This document shows positions 44,540 to 53,463 of a stretch of 64,000 nucleotides of DNA, one piece after another. A program made the translations under genes and the position numbers. Source of the DNA: Pseudomonas fluorescens. GTDB taxonomy: Bacteria > Pseudomonadota > Gammaproteobacteria > Pseudomonadales > Pseudomonadaceae. The stretch lies in assembly GCF_018614775.1 (NCBI RefSeq), contig NZ_JAGGOF010000044.1, forward strand, positions 1-64,000, given 5' to 3'. Position 1 is the stretch's first letter. Each line of letters begins with the position of its first letter. The notes beneath the pieces are model-generated. The model was given only the letters and a program-made list of their open reading frames with translations, had not been told where the DNA came from and searched no databases.

Positions 44540-45760
44540 CTATTCACTGTCTGCCGGAGCAACTGCAAGGACCTTGCGCACGAGAAACAACACCAGCGCC
44601 AAGGCCGGGATCACGGCCACGAACAGCGCCGACCGGCTCCAGCCGAAGTGCTCGTAGAGCGGGCTGGCGACCAGCGAGCCCAAGGCCCCGCCGACGAAGA
44701 TGCTGGTCATGTACACCGCGTTGAGGCGTGCCCGGCTGTGTGGATCGAGGGCATAGACCTCGCGTTGACCGAGCACCATGCTCAGTTGCACGGCGAAATC
44801 CAACAGCACCGCACACACCACCAGCCAGACATAACCGCTGCCGGGCAACGCCGCGATCAACAAGGAAACCGGCGCCAGCACCAGCGCGACCAAGGTGCCG
44901 ATGCGGCCGTGGCCGGCATCGGCCAGGCGTCCGGCAATCGGGGCGGCAATCGCACCGACTGCGCCGACCAGGGCAAAAATCGCGACTTGGGTCTGGCTGA
45001 AGCCGTGATTGCGCATCAGCTCAATGGGAGCGATGGTCCAGAACAGGCTGAAGCTGGCGAACAACAGCCCTTGGTAGAGCGAGCGTTCACGCAGCAGAGA
45101 ATGGCGCCGCGCCAGCGCCCATACCGAGCCGATCAGCGCCGCATAACTGGCCCGATGAGCAGGCACTCGGCGTGGCAGGGCAACGGCGGTGATCAACGCA
45201 ATCACTGCCATCAATGCCGCTGCGCTGAAAAATACCCCGCGCCAGCCGAATACCTCCACCAACAGGCTCGACAGCGGTCGCGACAACAGAATGCCCAGCA
45301 GCAGGCCGCTCATGATATTGCCCACCACACGACCACGTGTCGCCTCGGGCGCCAGATGCGCCGCCAACGGCACCAGGATCTGCACCGCCACAGAAGTCAG
45401 GCCGATCAACAACGAAAACACCAGGAACATTGACGGCGTCTGAGCCATCCCCGCGCACAGCAGGCTGACGCCGGCGGCGAGCGTGAACCCCACCACCAGG
45501 CGTCGATTTTCCAACAGGTCCGCCAGCGGCACCAGGAACAGCAACCCCAGGGCGTAGCCGAACTGCGTGAGCGAAACGATCAGGCTGGCATTGGCACTGG
45601 ACAGGCCAATCTGCGGCGCGATCAGTTCGACGATGGGCTGCGCGTAGTAAAGGTTCGCGACGACCGCGCCGCAACAGAACGCCAGGAACGCGACCATCAG
45701 GCCGGAGAGTGAAGTGAGCGGTTTTACGTCGGCCGTGGCCGTTGGGTTGCCCGTGAGCAT
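44540..45760 (-). CDS. MFS transporter
   Basis: A 406-residue major facilitator with twelve predicted helices. 'LANLYYAQPIVELIAPQIGLS' (here 'VVANLYYAQPIVELIAP') and 'LVPLADLLENRRLVVGFTLA' are the TM1 and loop 2-3 motifs of the YgaY/drug-resistance group. The relatives export drugs or metabolites. It precedes a LysR gene on the same strand and is divergent from the cytochrome/molybdopterin hydroxylase operon. The substrate is unknown. Confidence 0.9.
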   Translation of the reverse strand: MLTGNPTATADVKPLTSLSGLMVAFLAFCCGAVVANLYYAQPIVELIAPQIGLSSANASLIVSLTQFGYALGLLFLVPLADLLENRRLVVGFTLAAGVSLLCAGMAQTPSMFLVFSLLIGLTSVAVQILVPLAAHLAPEATRGRVVGNIMSGLLLGILLSRPLSSLLVEVFGWRGVFFSAAALMAVIALITAVALPRRVPAHRASYAALIGSVWALARRHSLLRERSLYQGLLFASFSLFWTIAPIELMRNHGFSQTQVAIFALVGAVGAIAAPIAGRLADAGHGRIGTLVALVLAPVSLLIAALPGSGYVWLVVCAVLLDFAVQLSMVLGQREVYALDPHSRARLNAVYMTSIFVGGALGSLVASPLYEHFGWSRSALFVAVIPALALVLFLVRKVLAVAPADSE

Positions 45761-46043
45761 GATGACACCTCGTCAACTTGGGGAAAGTGTCAGCAAGGCT
45801 AAGGGCACCGCTGCCCTGGGAGAATCCGTGCTTCGGACAACTGAGTGATGCGCCGTGCGCAACGAACCCACTGTTGCTCGGGGCGCAACGGGCCATTGCG
45901 CGACCTGGTCATACTCTCCCGCCGACGCCTTCTCTACGCTGGGTCATCTGCATCACCCGACTGTTCAAGGAGCGTCCCATGAGTGCCCATCCACCCGCGT
46001 ACCACGGCGTGACGTCAATGCCGCCCACCCTTGGCGAATCGGC

Positions 46044-47312
46044 ATGAACGGCCGCTGGCTGAAATCCCGGCGGTTCTGGAGCGCGATGGCCGGCCTCGCC
46101 CTCCTCGGTTTGTTCGGCGCGGCGCTGTTGATGTGGCGTCCGGCACTGGCGCCCATCGAGCGCCCGCCCACATTCGACAATGCCCAACGGCAACGAGGCG
46201 CCCGGGTGGTCGAGGCTGGCGATTGTGCGGTATGCCACACCCGTCCCGGTGGCCAATACCTGGCCGGTGGGCTGCCGTTGGTGACCCCGTTCGGCACCCT
46301 CTACAGCACCAACATCACCCCCGACCCGCAAACGGGTATCGGCCAATGGTCGCTGCCGGCGTTCGAACGGGCGATGCGCGAGGGGATCGCCCGCGACGGT
46401 CACTTTCTCTATCCCGCCTTCCCTTACGTGCATTACCGGAGGATGGGCGACGACGACATTGCCGACGCCTACGCCTGGTTGATGAGTGGCCCCGCGGTGC
46501 ATGCACCCGCCCGGGAAAACCGCATGAACTTCCCGATGAACATCCGGCCGCTGGTGTCGTTCTGGAACCTGCTGTTCTTGCACGGCGAGCCCTTGGCGCC
46601 GGTGGCGCAGCAGTCCGCGGCCTGGAACCGGGGACGTTACCTGGTCGAGGGGGCCGGTCACTGCGCGGGCTGCCATTCGCCGCTGAACCTGATCGGTGCC
46701 GAGAAGTCCGGCGAAAGCCTGGCCGGTGGTCTGGTGGACGGTTGGGAAGCGCCCTCCCTATTGGGTTTGGCCGGCCAAGCGGATGGCTGGAGCAGCGAGC
46801 AACTGGTGCGTTACCTGCGGGCGGAAGTGGTGGATGGCCATGGCACCGCCGCCGGCCCCATGCGCCCGGTCAGTCTCAGCCTGGCACGCTTGCCGGCCGG
46901 CGATGTGGAGGCGATTGCCGAGTATCTGCTGAGCCTGCAGAGCGAAACGTTGCCAAAGGCAATCGGCGCCGTGGCGCACACGACGGAGCCTGCCGGCGCG
47001 CTGCTCTTTGCCAGTGCCTGCGCCGGCTGCCACGGGGCCGCCGCACCGATGCGCACCGTCGACGGCCGTCCGACGCTGAATCACACCTCGGCGCTACGTG
47101 CCGCCAGCCCTCGCAACTTCCTGAAGACCGTACTTGAAGGCGTCCCGGCCGATCCCGGAGTGCCCGGTCCGGTGATGCCGCCCTTCGCTGCCAGTTTCGA
47201 TAATGCCCAGCTCGTGGCATTGGCCGCTTATCTACGCCAGCAAGCCAGACCAGGCCAACCTTGGACCGATATTTCTTCCACGCTCGACGCCATACGCAAG
47301 GAGACGAAATGA
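46044..47312 (+). CDS. Membrane-anchored triheme cytochrome c
   Basis: A 422-residue electron carrier with an N-terminal membrane anchor ('FWSAMAGLALLGLFGAALLM') and three heme c attachment sites: CAVCH at 61-65, CAGCH near 212 and CAGCH near 328. Later Met residues ('GPMRPVS', 'GPVMPPF') are likely axial ligands. This is the architecture of cytochrome subunits serving periplasmic alcohol and aldehyde dehydrogenases. The stop overlaps the start of the 2Fe-2S subunit gene (ATGA), so it would pass electrons from that hydroxylase to the respiratory chain. The ATG at 46044 was chosen because the anchor follows directly. Confidence 0.9.
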   Translation: MNGRWLKSRRFWSAMAGLALLGLFGAALLMWRPALAPIERPPTFDNAQRQRGARVVEAGDCAVCHTRPGGQYLAGGLPLVTPFGTLYSTNITPDPQTGIGQWSLPAFERAMREGIARDGHFLYPAFPYVHYRRMGDDDIADAYAWLMSGPAVHAPARENRMNFPMNIRPLVSFWNLLFLHGEPLAPVAQQSAAWNRGRYLVEGAGHCAGCHSPLNLIGAEKSGESLAGGLVDGWEAPSLLGLAGQADGWSSEQLVRYLRAEVVDGHGTAAGPMRPVSLSLARLPAGDVEAIAEYLLSLQSETLPKAIGAVAHTTEPAGALLFASACAGCHGAAAPMRTVDGRPTLNHTSALRAASPRNFLKTVLEGVPADPGVPGPVMPPFAASFDNAQLVALAAYLRQQARPGQPWTDISSTLDAIRKETK

Positions 47313-47782
47313 CCCACGTCACGCTCAACGTCAACGGATCAGCCCATGGCCTGGAGCTGGAGCCGGACATGCCGCTGCTCTACGCACTGCGCAACCACCT
47401 CGGCCTGAACGGCGCCAAGTACGGCTGTGGCTTGGGGCAATGCGGCGCCTGTACTGTCATCGTCGAGGACCAGCCGGTGTTCGCCTGCCTGACACCCTGC
47501 ACCGGGTTGGAGGGTAAACAGATTCGTACGGTTGAGGGCCTTGGAACCGCCGAGCAGCCGGGCGCCTTGCAAAAAGCCTTTATCGACAAACAGGCTGCGC
47601 AGTGCGGTTACTGCATCGCCGGGATGTTGATGCGCGCCCAGGCACTGCTGGAGCGCAACCCCACCCCGGACGAGTCGACGATTCGTCAATACATGGCAGG
47701 TAACCTGTGCCGTTGCGGGACTCACCTGCGCATCATCGAAGCGATCAGCGTGGTCTCGAAGCAAAACGGGAGGGCCGCATGA
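47309..47782 (+). CDS. (2Fe-2S)-binding subunit of a molybdenum hydroxylase
   Basis: A 157-residue small subunit of the xanthine oxidase family, carrying two 2Fe-2S clusters. The plant-type ferredoxin cluster is 'GCGLGQCGACTVIVEDQPVF' with a later Cys in 'FACLTPC'; the second cluster is 'QCGYCIAGM' with 'CRCGTH'. It passes electrons from the molybdenum site to the cytochrome. It overlaps the genes on both sides by four bases, so the three are translated as a coupled unit. No FAD subunit is present, as is normal for this periplasmic IorAB/nicotinate-dehydrogenase-like type. Confidence 0.93.
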   Translation: MTHVTLNVNGSAHGLELEPDMPLLYALRNHLGLNGAKYGCGLGQCGACTVIVEDQPVFACLTPCTGLEGKQIRTVEGLGTAEQPGALQKAFIDKQAAQCGYCIAGMLMRAQALLERNPTPDESTIRQYMAGNLCRCGTHLRIIEAISVVSKQNGRAA

Positions 47783-50016
47783 ACGCACGTGCAGAGGTGG
47801 ATCATAGTCGTCGAGCGTTTCTGCGCGGGGGCGCCTTGCTGGTGGCTTTTACGCTGGTGCCTGCGGCACGCAAGGCCTGGGCGGATACCGAGGTCGACAC
47901 GCTGGGCACCGTGGTGCTGGCGCCTGACCTTCCCGGCAGCCTGCGCACCAATCCTTACCTGGATGCCTGGATACGCGTCAGTGCCGAGGGCATCACCGTC
48001 TACACCGGCAAAGTCGAATTGGGCACCGGCGTAAGAACCGCGCTGCTGCAGATTGCCGCCGAACGCCTGGACGTCTCGCCATCGGCCATCAACCTGCTGA
48101 CCGCCGACACCGCGCTGTCACCGAATGAAGGCTACACCGCTGGCAGCCACAGCATCTTCGACAGCGGTACCGCGCTGTTCAACGCGGCGGCGCAGGTGCG
48201 CCAGTTGCTGCTGGAATCGGCTGCCCGTAGCTGGAACACCACGCCCGCACTGCTGACCACCCGCGACGGGATGATCGAAGGGCCCGGCGATCGACACATG
48301 TCTTACGCCGACGCGGTGAAGAATGTCGACCTGCACCTTTATGCGAAGGCGGAGTCGCCGGTGCTTCCGCCTGCACAGTTCAAGCTGATCGGACAGTCGG
48401 TGCCACGCCTGGATATCCCGGCCAAGGTCAGTGGCGGCGCCGCTTTCGTCCAGGACATTCGTTTGCCCGGCATGCTCCATGCCCGTGTCATTCGCCCGCC
48501 ACGCCCGGGTTGTCGCCTTGAGGCCTTTGATGAAGCAAAGGTGCAGTCGCTGCCGGGTGTGGTGCAGGTGATTCGTGACGGTCATTACCTGGCTGTCGTG
48601 GCACGCGATGAATGGCAAGCGATCAAGGCCATGCGCAGCGGCTACGAATCCGCGCAATGGAGTGCCGGCCAGGCAATCCCGGCCTCGAAAGACATGCACG
48701 CTCTGCTGAAAAAACTGCCGGCGCGGCGCTACCCGATCAGCGCCCAAGGCACGCCGGGCATCGCCACGGGCAAGCGCTACCAGGCGCGCGTGACCAAGCA
48801 ATACCTGATGCACGGCTCCATTGGTCCGTCCTGTGCGGTGGCCTGGTTCAAGGACGGGACGCTCACCGTATGGACCCACACCCAAGGGGTCTATCCCCTG
48901 CGCGCCGGTATCGCCGAGATGCTGCACCTGCCCCTGGAACGGGTGCGCTGCATCCACGTGGAAGGCTCCGGCTGCTACGGTCACAACGGCGCGGACGACG
49001 CAGCGGCAGACGCGGCGCTGATCGCACTGCGCATGCCCGGCACGCCGATACGCGTGCAGTGGATGCGCGAGCAGGAAAATCTCTGGGAGCCCTACAGCTC
49101 GGCGATGGTGACTGAAGTCCAGGCCAACCTGGATGGGCAAAACCGTCTGCAGGACTGGGCTTATGAGCTGTGGACCACGCCGCATAACGAACGCATCGTC
49201 AACGCCGGCAGGTTGCTGCCCGCCCGCCTGCTGGCCCGGCCCTTTGTCAGCGCGCCGTCGGTGCCGATTGCGCAACCCGAAGGCGACGGTGATCGTAATG
49301 CCGTGCCGCTGTACGCGCTGGCCTCCACCCGCATCAACATGAACTTCGTCACCGAGATGCCGTTCCGCACCTCGGCGATGCGTTCGCTGGGTGCGCACAT
49401 CAACATCTTCGCCATCGAGGCGTGTATCGACGAACTGGCTTCCCAGGCCGGGACCGATCCGGTTGCCATGCGTCTGGCGCACCTGACTGACCCGCGGGCC
49501 AGGGCGGTGGTGGAACGCGTCCGCGACGCCATCGGCTGGCCCCGCAAAAGCAGCGAGCCAGGCTCTGGCATTGGCTTCGCGTTTGCCCGTTATAAAAACA
49601 TCATGGGCTATTGCGCCCTCGCCGTCCGCCTGCAGGTGCATCCGCAAACCGGCGAAGTGCAGATCGAACAGGTGGTCACGGCGGTGGATGTCGGGCAGAT
49701 CGTCAACCCCGATGGCCTGCGCAACCAGGTCGAGGGCGGCATCCTGCAATCGACCAGTTGGACGCTGTACGAACAGGTCGCCTATGACGCCGGTGGCATC
49801 CGCAGCTATGACTGGAGCGGTTATCCGATTCTGCGCTTCTCGCAGGTGCCGAAGCAGGTCGACGTTCACCTGCTCGATCAGCCGGGCCAGCCGTTCCTCG
49901 GTGCTGCGGAAATTGTCCAGGGGCCCATGGTTGCGGCGATTGGCAATGCCGTGGCGAACGCCACCGGTCGACGCTGGTTGAACCTGCCGTTGATGCGTTC
50001 GCAACAGCCTTCCTGA
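47779..50016 (+). CDS. Molybdopterin-binding subunit, xanthine dehydrogenase family (IorB-like)
   Basis: A 745-residue catalytic subunit. A twin-arginine signal 'SRRAFLRGGALLVAFTLVPAA' starts it (core SRRAFLRG), so the folded holoenzyme would be exported to the periplasm. 'VYTGKVELGTGVRTALLQIA' and 'GSGCYGHNGADDAAADAALI' are molybdopterin-cytosine-dinucleotide contact segments of the family. 'FLGAAEIVQGPMVAAIGNAV' near the end holds the catalytic Glu region (GAAE). Isoquinoline oxidoreductase, nicotinate and aldehyde dehydrogenases share this form, so the substrate is an N-heterocycle or aldehyde. No XdhC-type maturation gene is in the window. Confidence 0.92.
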   Translation: MNARAEVDHSRRAFLRGGALLVAFTLVPAARKAWADTEVDTLGTVVLAPDLPGSLRTNPYLDAWIRVSAEGITVYTGKVELGTGVRTALLQIAAERLDVSPSAINLLTADTALSPNEGYTAGSHSIFDSGTALFNAAAQVRQLLLESAARSWNTTPALLTTRDGMIEGPGDRHMSYADAVKNVDLHLYAKAESPVLPPAQFKLIGQSVPRLDIPAKVSGGAAFVQDIRLPGMLHARVIRPPRPGCRLEAFDEAKVQSLPGVVQVIRDGHYLAVVARDEWQAIKAMRSGYESAQWSAGQAIPASKDMHALLKKLPARRYPISAQGTPGIATGKRYQARVTKQYLMHGSIGPSCAVAWFKDGTLTVWTHTQGVYPLRAGIAEMLHLPLERVRCIHVEGSGCYGHNGADDAAADAALIALRMPGTPIRVQWMREQENLWEPYSSAMVTEVQANLDGQNRLQDWAYELWTTPHNERIVNAGRLLPARLLARPFVSAPSVPIAQPEGDGDRNAVPLYALASTRINMNFVTEMPFRTSAMRSLGAHINIFAIEACIDELASQAGTDPVAMRLAHLTDPRARAVVERVRDAIGWPRKSSEPGSGIGFAFARYKNIMGYCALAVRLQVHPQTGEVQIEQVVTAVDVGQIVNPDGLRNQVEGGILQSTSWTLYEQVAYDAGGIRSYDWSGYPILRFSQVPKQVDVHLLDQPGQPFLGAAEIVQGPMVAAIGNAVANATGRRWLNLPLMRSQQPS

Positions 50017-50037
50017 AGGATCAGGTACTGACAGGCC

Positions 50038-50200
50038 GCTTTCGCGGGCAGGCTCGCTCTTCTCTTTGATTTGTGTCGGTTCACGAGAATTCTGTCCGCC
50101 ATGTACACCTGTGGCAGCGAGCCTGCTCGCGATAGCAGAGTGTCAGTCGATGAATAAGCTGACTGATACCCCGCCTTCGCGAGCAAGCTTTGCTCCCACA
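50038..50200. repeat. Three REP-like elements
   Basis: Three related units in the gap after the hydroxylase operon: GCTTTCGCGGGCAGGCTCGC at 50038-50057, the inverted GCGAGCCTGCTCGCGATAGC at 50117-50136, and CTTCGCGAGCAAGCTTTGCT with CCCACA at 50175-50200. Units one and two are head to head; unit three repeats the orientation of the first. These are the standard Pseudomonas REP sequences, found between genes. The rest of 50017-50388 holds no gene. Confidence 0.8.
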
Positions 50201-50388
50201 GATCGAGTGGCCGTTACCGCGGCAAGGGATATGTACCCAATCAGCAAATCCCCTTCGTCTGTTGCGTCTGGCGCAACGCAGCGATGTGCCTTCTTCGGAT
50301 TATCACCAAGCCCCAGGCCGATTAACTTAACGGTCAACCAAGGCAGCAACACCTGCGCGCCTACCCTGTCCGAAATTGGAGAACCCCC

Positions 50389-51501
50389 ATGACCCAGCAC
50401 TTGTTCCAGCCCATCGCCGTCGGCCCCTACATACTCCCCCACCGCGTGGCGATGGCGCCGCTGACGCGCTCTCGCGCCGGGCAACCGGGTGACGTGCCCA
50501 CCGCCATGAACGCCGAGTATTACCACCAGCGCGCGAGTGCCGCGTTGTTGATCACCGAAGCGACGCAGATTTCTCGCCAAGGCCAAGGCTACGCCTGGAC
50601 GCCGGGCATCTACAGCGCTGAGCAAGTGCAGGCATGGCGCCAGGTCAGCGAGCGTGTGCAAGCCGAAGGCGGCGTGATCTTCATGCAGCTGTGGCATGTG
50701 GGCCGCGTCTCGCACCCCAGCTTTCAGCCAGGCAATGCCCTGCCCGTGGCACCGAGCGCATTGCCGGTGCCTGGCAAGACGTTCATTGTCGATGAACAAG
50801 GCCAGGGTATCTGGGGTGACGTGCCAGTGCCCCGTGCACTGGAAACAGCGGAAATCACCGAGATCATCAACGACTACCGACGCGCCGCGCGCAATGCCAT
50901 TCGCGCGGGGATGGACGGTGTGGAGATCCATGCGGGCAACGGCTATCTGCTCGACCAGTTCATCAACAGCAACAGCAACCACCGCGAGGACGGTTACGGT
51001 GGCAGCATGAAGAACCGTGCCCGGCTGTTACTGGAAGTGGTGGCCGCGGTCGCGGACGAGATAGGAGCCGACCGCGTGGGGGTGCGCCTGACGCCGATGG
51101 GCCGTTTCATGGGCATGGGTGACGAGAGCCCGGAAGCGACGTTTGGGCATATCGTTCGCTCGCTCAACCGCTGGAATCTGGCTTACCTGCACCTGGTGGA
51201 ACCGGCGATGGTCGGCACGGTGAGGGACGAAAATTACGATCCGCGCTGGGACGCGATCATTGCTCAACTGCGCCAGCAATGGAGCGGTGTGCTCATCCTG
51301 GCCGGAGGCTACGACGCCGATACCGCCGAGCAGGCGCTGATTCAGGGCCGTGCGGACATCATCGCATTCGGCAGGCCCTTCCTGGCCAACCCTGACTTGC
51401 CGCGACGGATCCGTGAAGGGCTGCCGCTCAATACGCCAGACCCGCAAACCTTCTTTGGCGGGAACGAACGCGGGTATGTGGATTATCCCGTCCATCCGTA
51501 A
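50389..51501 (+). CDS. Alkene reductase, old yellow enzyme family (NemA/XenB-like)
   Basis: A 370-residue FMN-dependent ene-reductase. It begins 'LFQPIAVGPYILPHRVAMAP' with 'LTRSRA', the FMN phosphate and ring contacts. 'EIHAGNGYLLDQFINSNSNH' contains the substrate-binding His-x-x-Asn pair and the proton-donor Tyr (GYLLDQF). 'NREDGYGGS'-like 'HREDGYGGSMKNRARL' and 'FGRPFLANPDLP' complete the signature. It reduces alpha,beta-unsaturated carbonyls, maleimides or nitro compounds with NAD(P)H. A TTGGAGAACCCCC lies before the ATG. It is convergent with a LysR gene. Confidence 0.93.
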   Translation: MTQHLFQPIAVGPYILPHRVAMAPLTRSRAGQPGDVPTAMNAEYYHQRASAALLITEATQISRQGQGYAWTPGIYSAEQVQAWRQVSERVQAEGGVIFMQLWHVGRVSHPSFQPGNALPVAPSALPVPGKTFIVDEQGQGIWGDVPVPRALETAEITEIINDYRRAARNAIRAGMDGVEIHAGNGYLLDQFINSNSNHREDGYGGSMKNRARLLLEVVAAVADEIGADRVGVRLTPMGRFMGMGDESPEATFGHIVRSLNRWNLAYLHLVEPAMVGTVRDENYDPRWDAIIAQLRQQWSGVLILAGGYDADTAEQALIQGRADIIAFGRPFLANPDLPRRIREGLPLNTPDPQTFFGGNERGYVDYPVHP

Positions 51502-51507
51502 GGGGTT

Positions 51508-52425
51508 TCAGAACACAAAGCCGTGCCCCAGTTCGCTCTCCATCCACTCCAGGAAACGCCTGACCCTCGCAAAGCCCGAGTGCGCCTTGGGAAACACCAG
51601 GTGATGCGCCGCTACAGGGGCGCTCAAGGTTTCCGGCGCCACCTCGATCAGCGCTCCAGAGGCCAGATATTTCTGCGCCAACAGTGTGCTTTCGAGGGCG
51701 AACCCCAGACCATGGCTCGCGGCTTCCAGCGTCATGTACGAGCGGTCGAAACTCAAGGCGTAAGGGTTTTGCGGGCGTGCCAGGCCGTGCTGCGCAAACC
51801 ACTCCGGCCACTTGAGCAGCGTCGCCTCGGAGAGGATCAGGTCCCGTTCCAGCAAATCCGCCGCACTCGTGACGCGGTGTCGTGCGAGCAGGGCCGGGGA
51901 AGCCAGGACCGCGAAGGCCTCGTTGCGCACGGTTCGCACCTCATAGCTTGGCCAGTTCGGCAGCCCATGGCGGATGTCGACGTCGATCTTGTCCCGGCTG
52001 AAATGCAGCGACTCATACGAACATGACAGATTGATCTGGATGTCCGGATGACTCAGGCGAAAAGCTTCCAGGCGCGGCATCAACCAGAGCAAGCCGAAGC
52101 TGGGTGATGAGTGAAGTCGCAGGCAGTCGAGGCTGATGTCACTGGACGCGCGCTCTGTCGCGACTTCCAAGCTGTGCAACAGCCCCGAAATGTCTTTCAG
52201 GTACTGCTCGCCCACCGGCGTCAGCGTCACGCCACGTGCCGCGCGAACGAACAGTTGGCGGCCGATCATCGCTTCCAGTTTTGCCAATTGATGACTGATG
52301 GCCGAAGGCGTCAGGTCGAGGACTTCTGCTGCCCTGGCCAGATTGCCAAAACGAGCGGTTTGCTCGAAGGCTTGAATAGCTTTCAGCGGTGGCAGGTTCG
52401 CAGGCGTGTTTCCGTCATGGCGCAT
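51508..52425 (-). CDS. LysR family transcriptional regulator (GcvA-like)
   Basis: A 305-residue LysR regulator of the GcvA/AmpR subgroup, recognised by 'LPPLKAIQAFEQTARFGNLA' and 'DLTPSAISHQLAKLEAMIGR', then 'SSPSFGLLWLMPRLEAFRLS'. The ATG at 52425 has GGAG five bases upstream, better than the longer start at 52473. It is divergent from the SDR gene that opens the transketolase cluster, and very likely activates it. The effector is unknown. Confidence 0.9.
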   Translation of the reverse strand: MRHDGNTPANLPPLKAIQAFEQTARFGNLARAAEVLDLTPSAISHQLAKLEAMIGRQLFVRAARGVTLTPVGEQYLKDISGLLHSLEVATERASSDISLDCLRLHSSPSFGLLWLMPRLEAFRLSHPDIQINLSCSYESLHFSRDKIDVDIRHGLPNWPSYEVRTVRNEAFAVLASPALLARHRVTSAADLLERDLILSEATLLKWPEWFAQHGLARPQNPYALSFDRSYMTLEAASHGLGFALESTLLAQKYLASGALIEVAPETLSAPVAAHHLVFPKAHSGFARVRRFLEWMESELGHGFVF

Positions 52426-52613
52426 GGTAACTCCGTAGAGGTTTCTCAGGGCTTCCCGGGTTGTTGGATTCAATCACCTGCACCAGGGTTTGGCGAGTGG
52501 TGAATTTTTTTCACCTACCAGTGAAGTTTGCATTATTGCTCACGCCCTCTGCTCGGAACACTCTGAGTCATCGATCACGCATCGACCCATAAAAACAATC
52601 AGAGGAACCGCTC

Positions 52614-53363
52614 ATGCTGCTTCAAGGCAAAATCGCAATCATCACCGGCGCTGCATCGGAACGCGGCATCGGCCGGGCCACTGCCGTGACCTTCGCCCAG
52701 AACGGTGCGCGCGTCGTGATCCTGGACCTGGATGAATCCGCTGCGCGCGATGCGGCCGCCGCCCTCGGCGAAGGCCATCTGGGCCTGGCTGCCAATGTCG
52801 CCGACGAAACCCAGGTCAAGCAGGCCGTCGCCCGGGTCATCGAACATTTCGGCCGTATTGACGTGCTGGTCAATAACGCCGGTGTCACCCAACCCATCAA
52901 GACACTGGACATCCGCCCTGGCGATTACGACAAGGTGCTCGACGTCAGCTTGCGTGGCACGCTGTTGATGTCCCAAGCCGTGATTCCCAGCATGCGCGCG
53001 CAATCGTCAGGCAGCATTGTTTGCATGTCGTCGGTGTCGGCCCAGCGCGGGGGTGGCATCTTCGGCGGCCCGCATTACAGCGCCGCCAAGGCCGGTGTGC
53101 TCGGCCTGGGCAAAGCCATGGCGCGAGAGTTTGGTCCGGACAAGATCCGGGTGAACTCCATCGCCCCGGGCCTGATCCACACCGACATCACCGGCGGCCT
53201 GATGCAGGATGAGCGACGCCACGCGATCATCGAGAGCATTCCCCTGGGTCGTCTGGGCGCCGCCCAGGATGTGGCCAACGCCGCGCTGTTCCTCGCCAGC
53301 GACCTCTCTTCCTACCTCACAGGCATTACGCTGGATGTAAACGGCGGCATGCTGATTCACTGA
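52614..53363 (+). CDS. Short-chain dehydrogenase/reductase
   Basis: A 249-residue classical SDR. The cofactor loop is 'ITGAASERGIGRATAVTF' (TGxxxxxGIG), with Asp in 'VVILDLDES' suggesting NAD(H). NNAG is present, with catalytic Ser in 'VCMSSVSAQRGG', then Tyr and Lys in 'HYSAAKAG'. It is 100 bases before the MFS gene in a run with the split transketolase. It would oxidise an alcohol or sugar alcohol to the ketone that the transketolase could then use, which is inference. Confidence 0.92.
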   Translation: MLLQGKIAIITGAASERGIGRATAVTFAQNGARVVILDLDESAARDAAAALGEGHLGLAANVADETQVKQAVARVIEHFGRIDVLVNNAGVTQPIKTLDIRPGDYDKVLDVSLRGTLLMSQAVIPSMRAQSSGSIVCMSSVSAQRGGGIFGGPHYSAAKAGVLGLGKAMAREFGPDKIRVNSIAPGLIHTDITGGLMQDERRHAIIESIPLGRLGAAQDVANAALFLASDLSSYLTGITLDVNGGMLIH

Positions 53364-53463
53364 TGACACGTGAGCGGGCCGGCGACGGCCTGTGCTGTTC
53401 TGGATCGATGATACGCCGGGCGACTGGGCCTGGCGGTCTATAAAAACAAGAGATCAGACCATC

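Noticed and set aside
48118..50004. A 628-codon open frame on the - strand
   Set aside because: It is antisense to the molybdopterin subunit, which has a Tat signal and family motifs.
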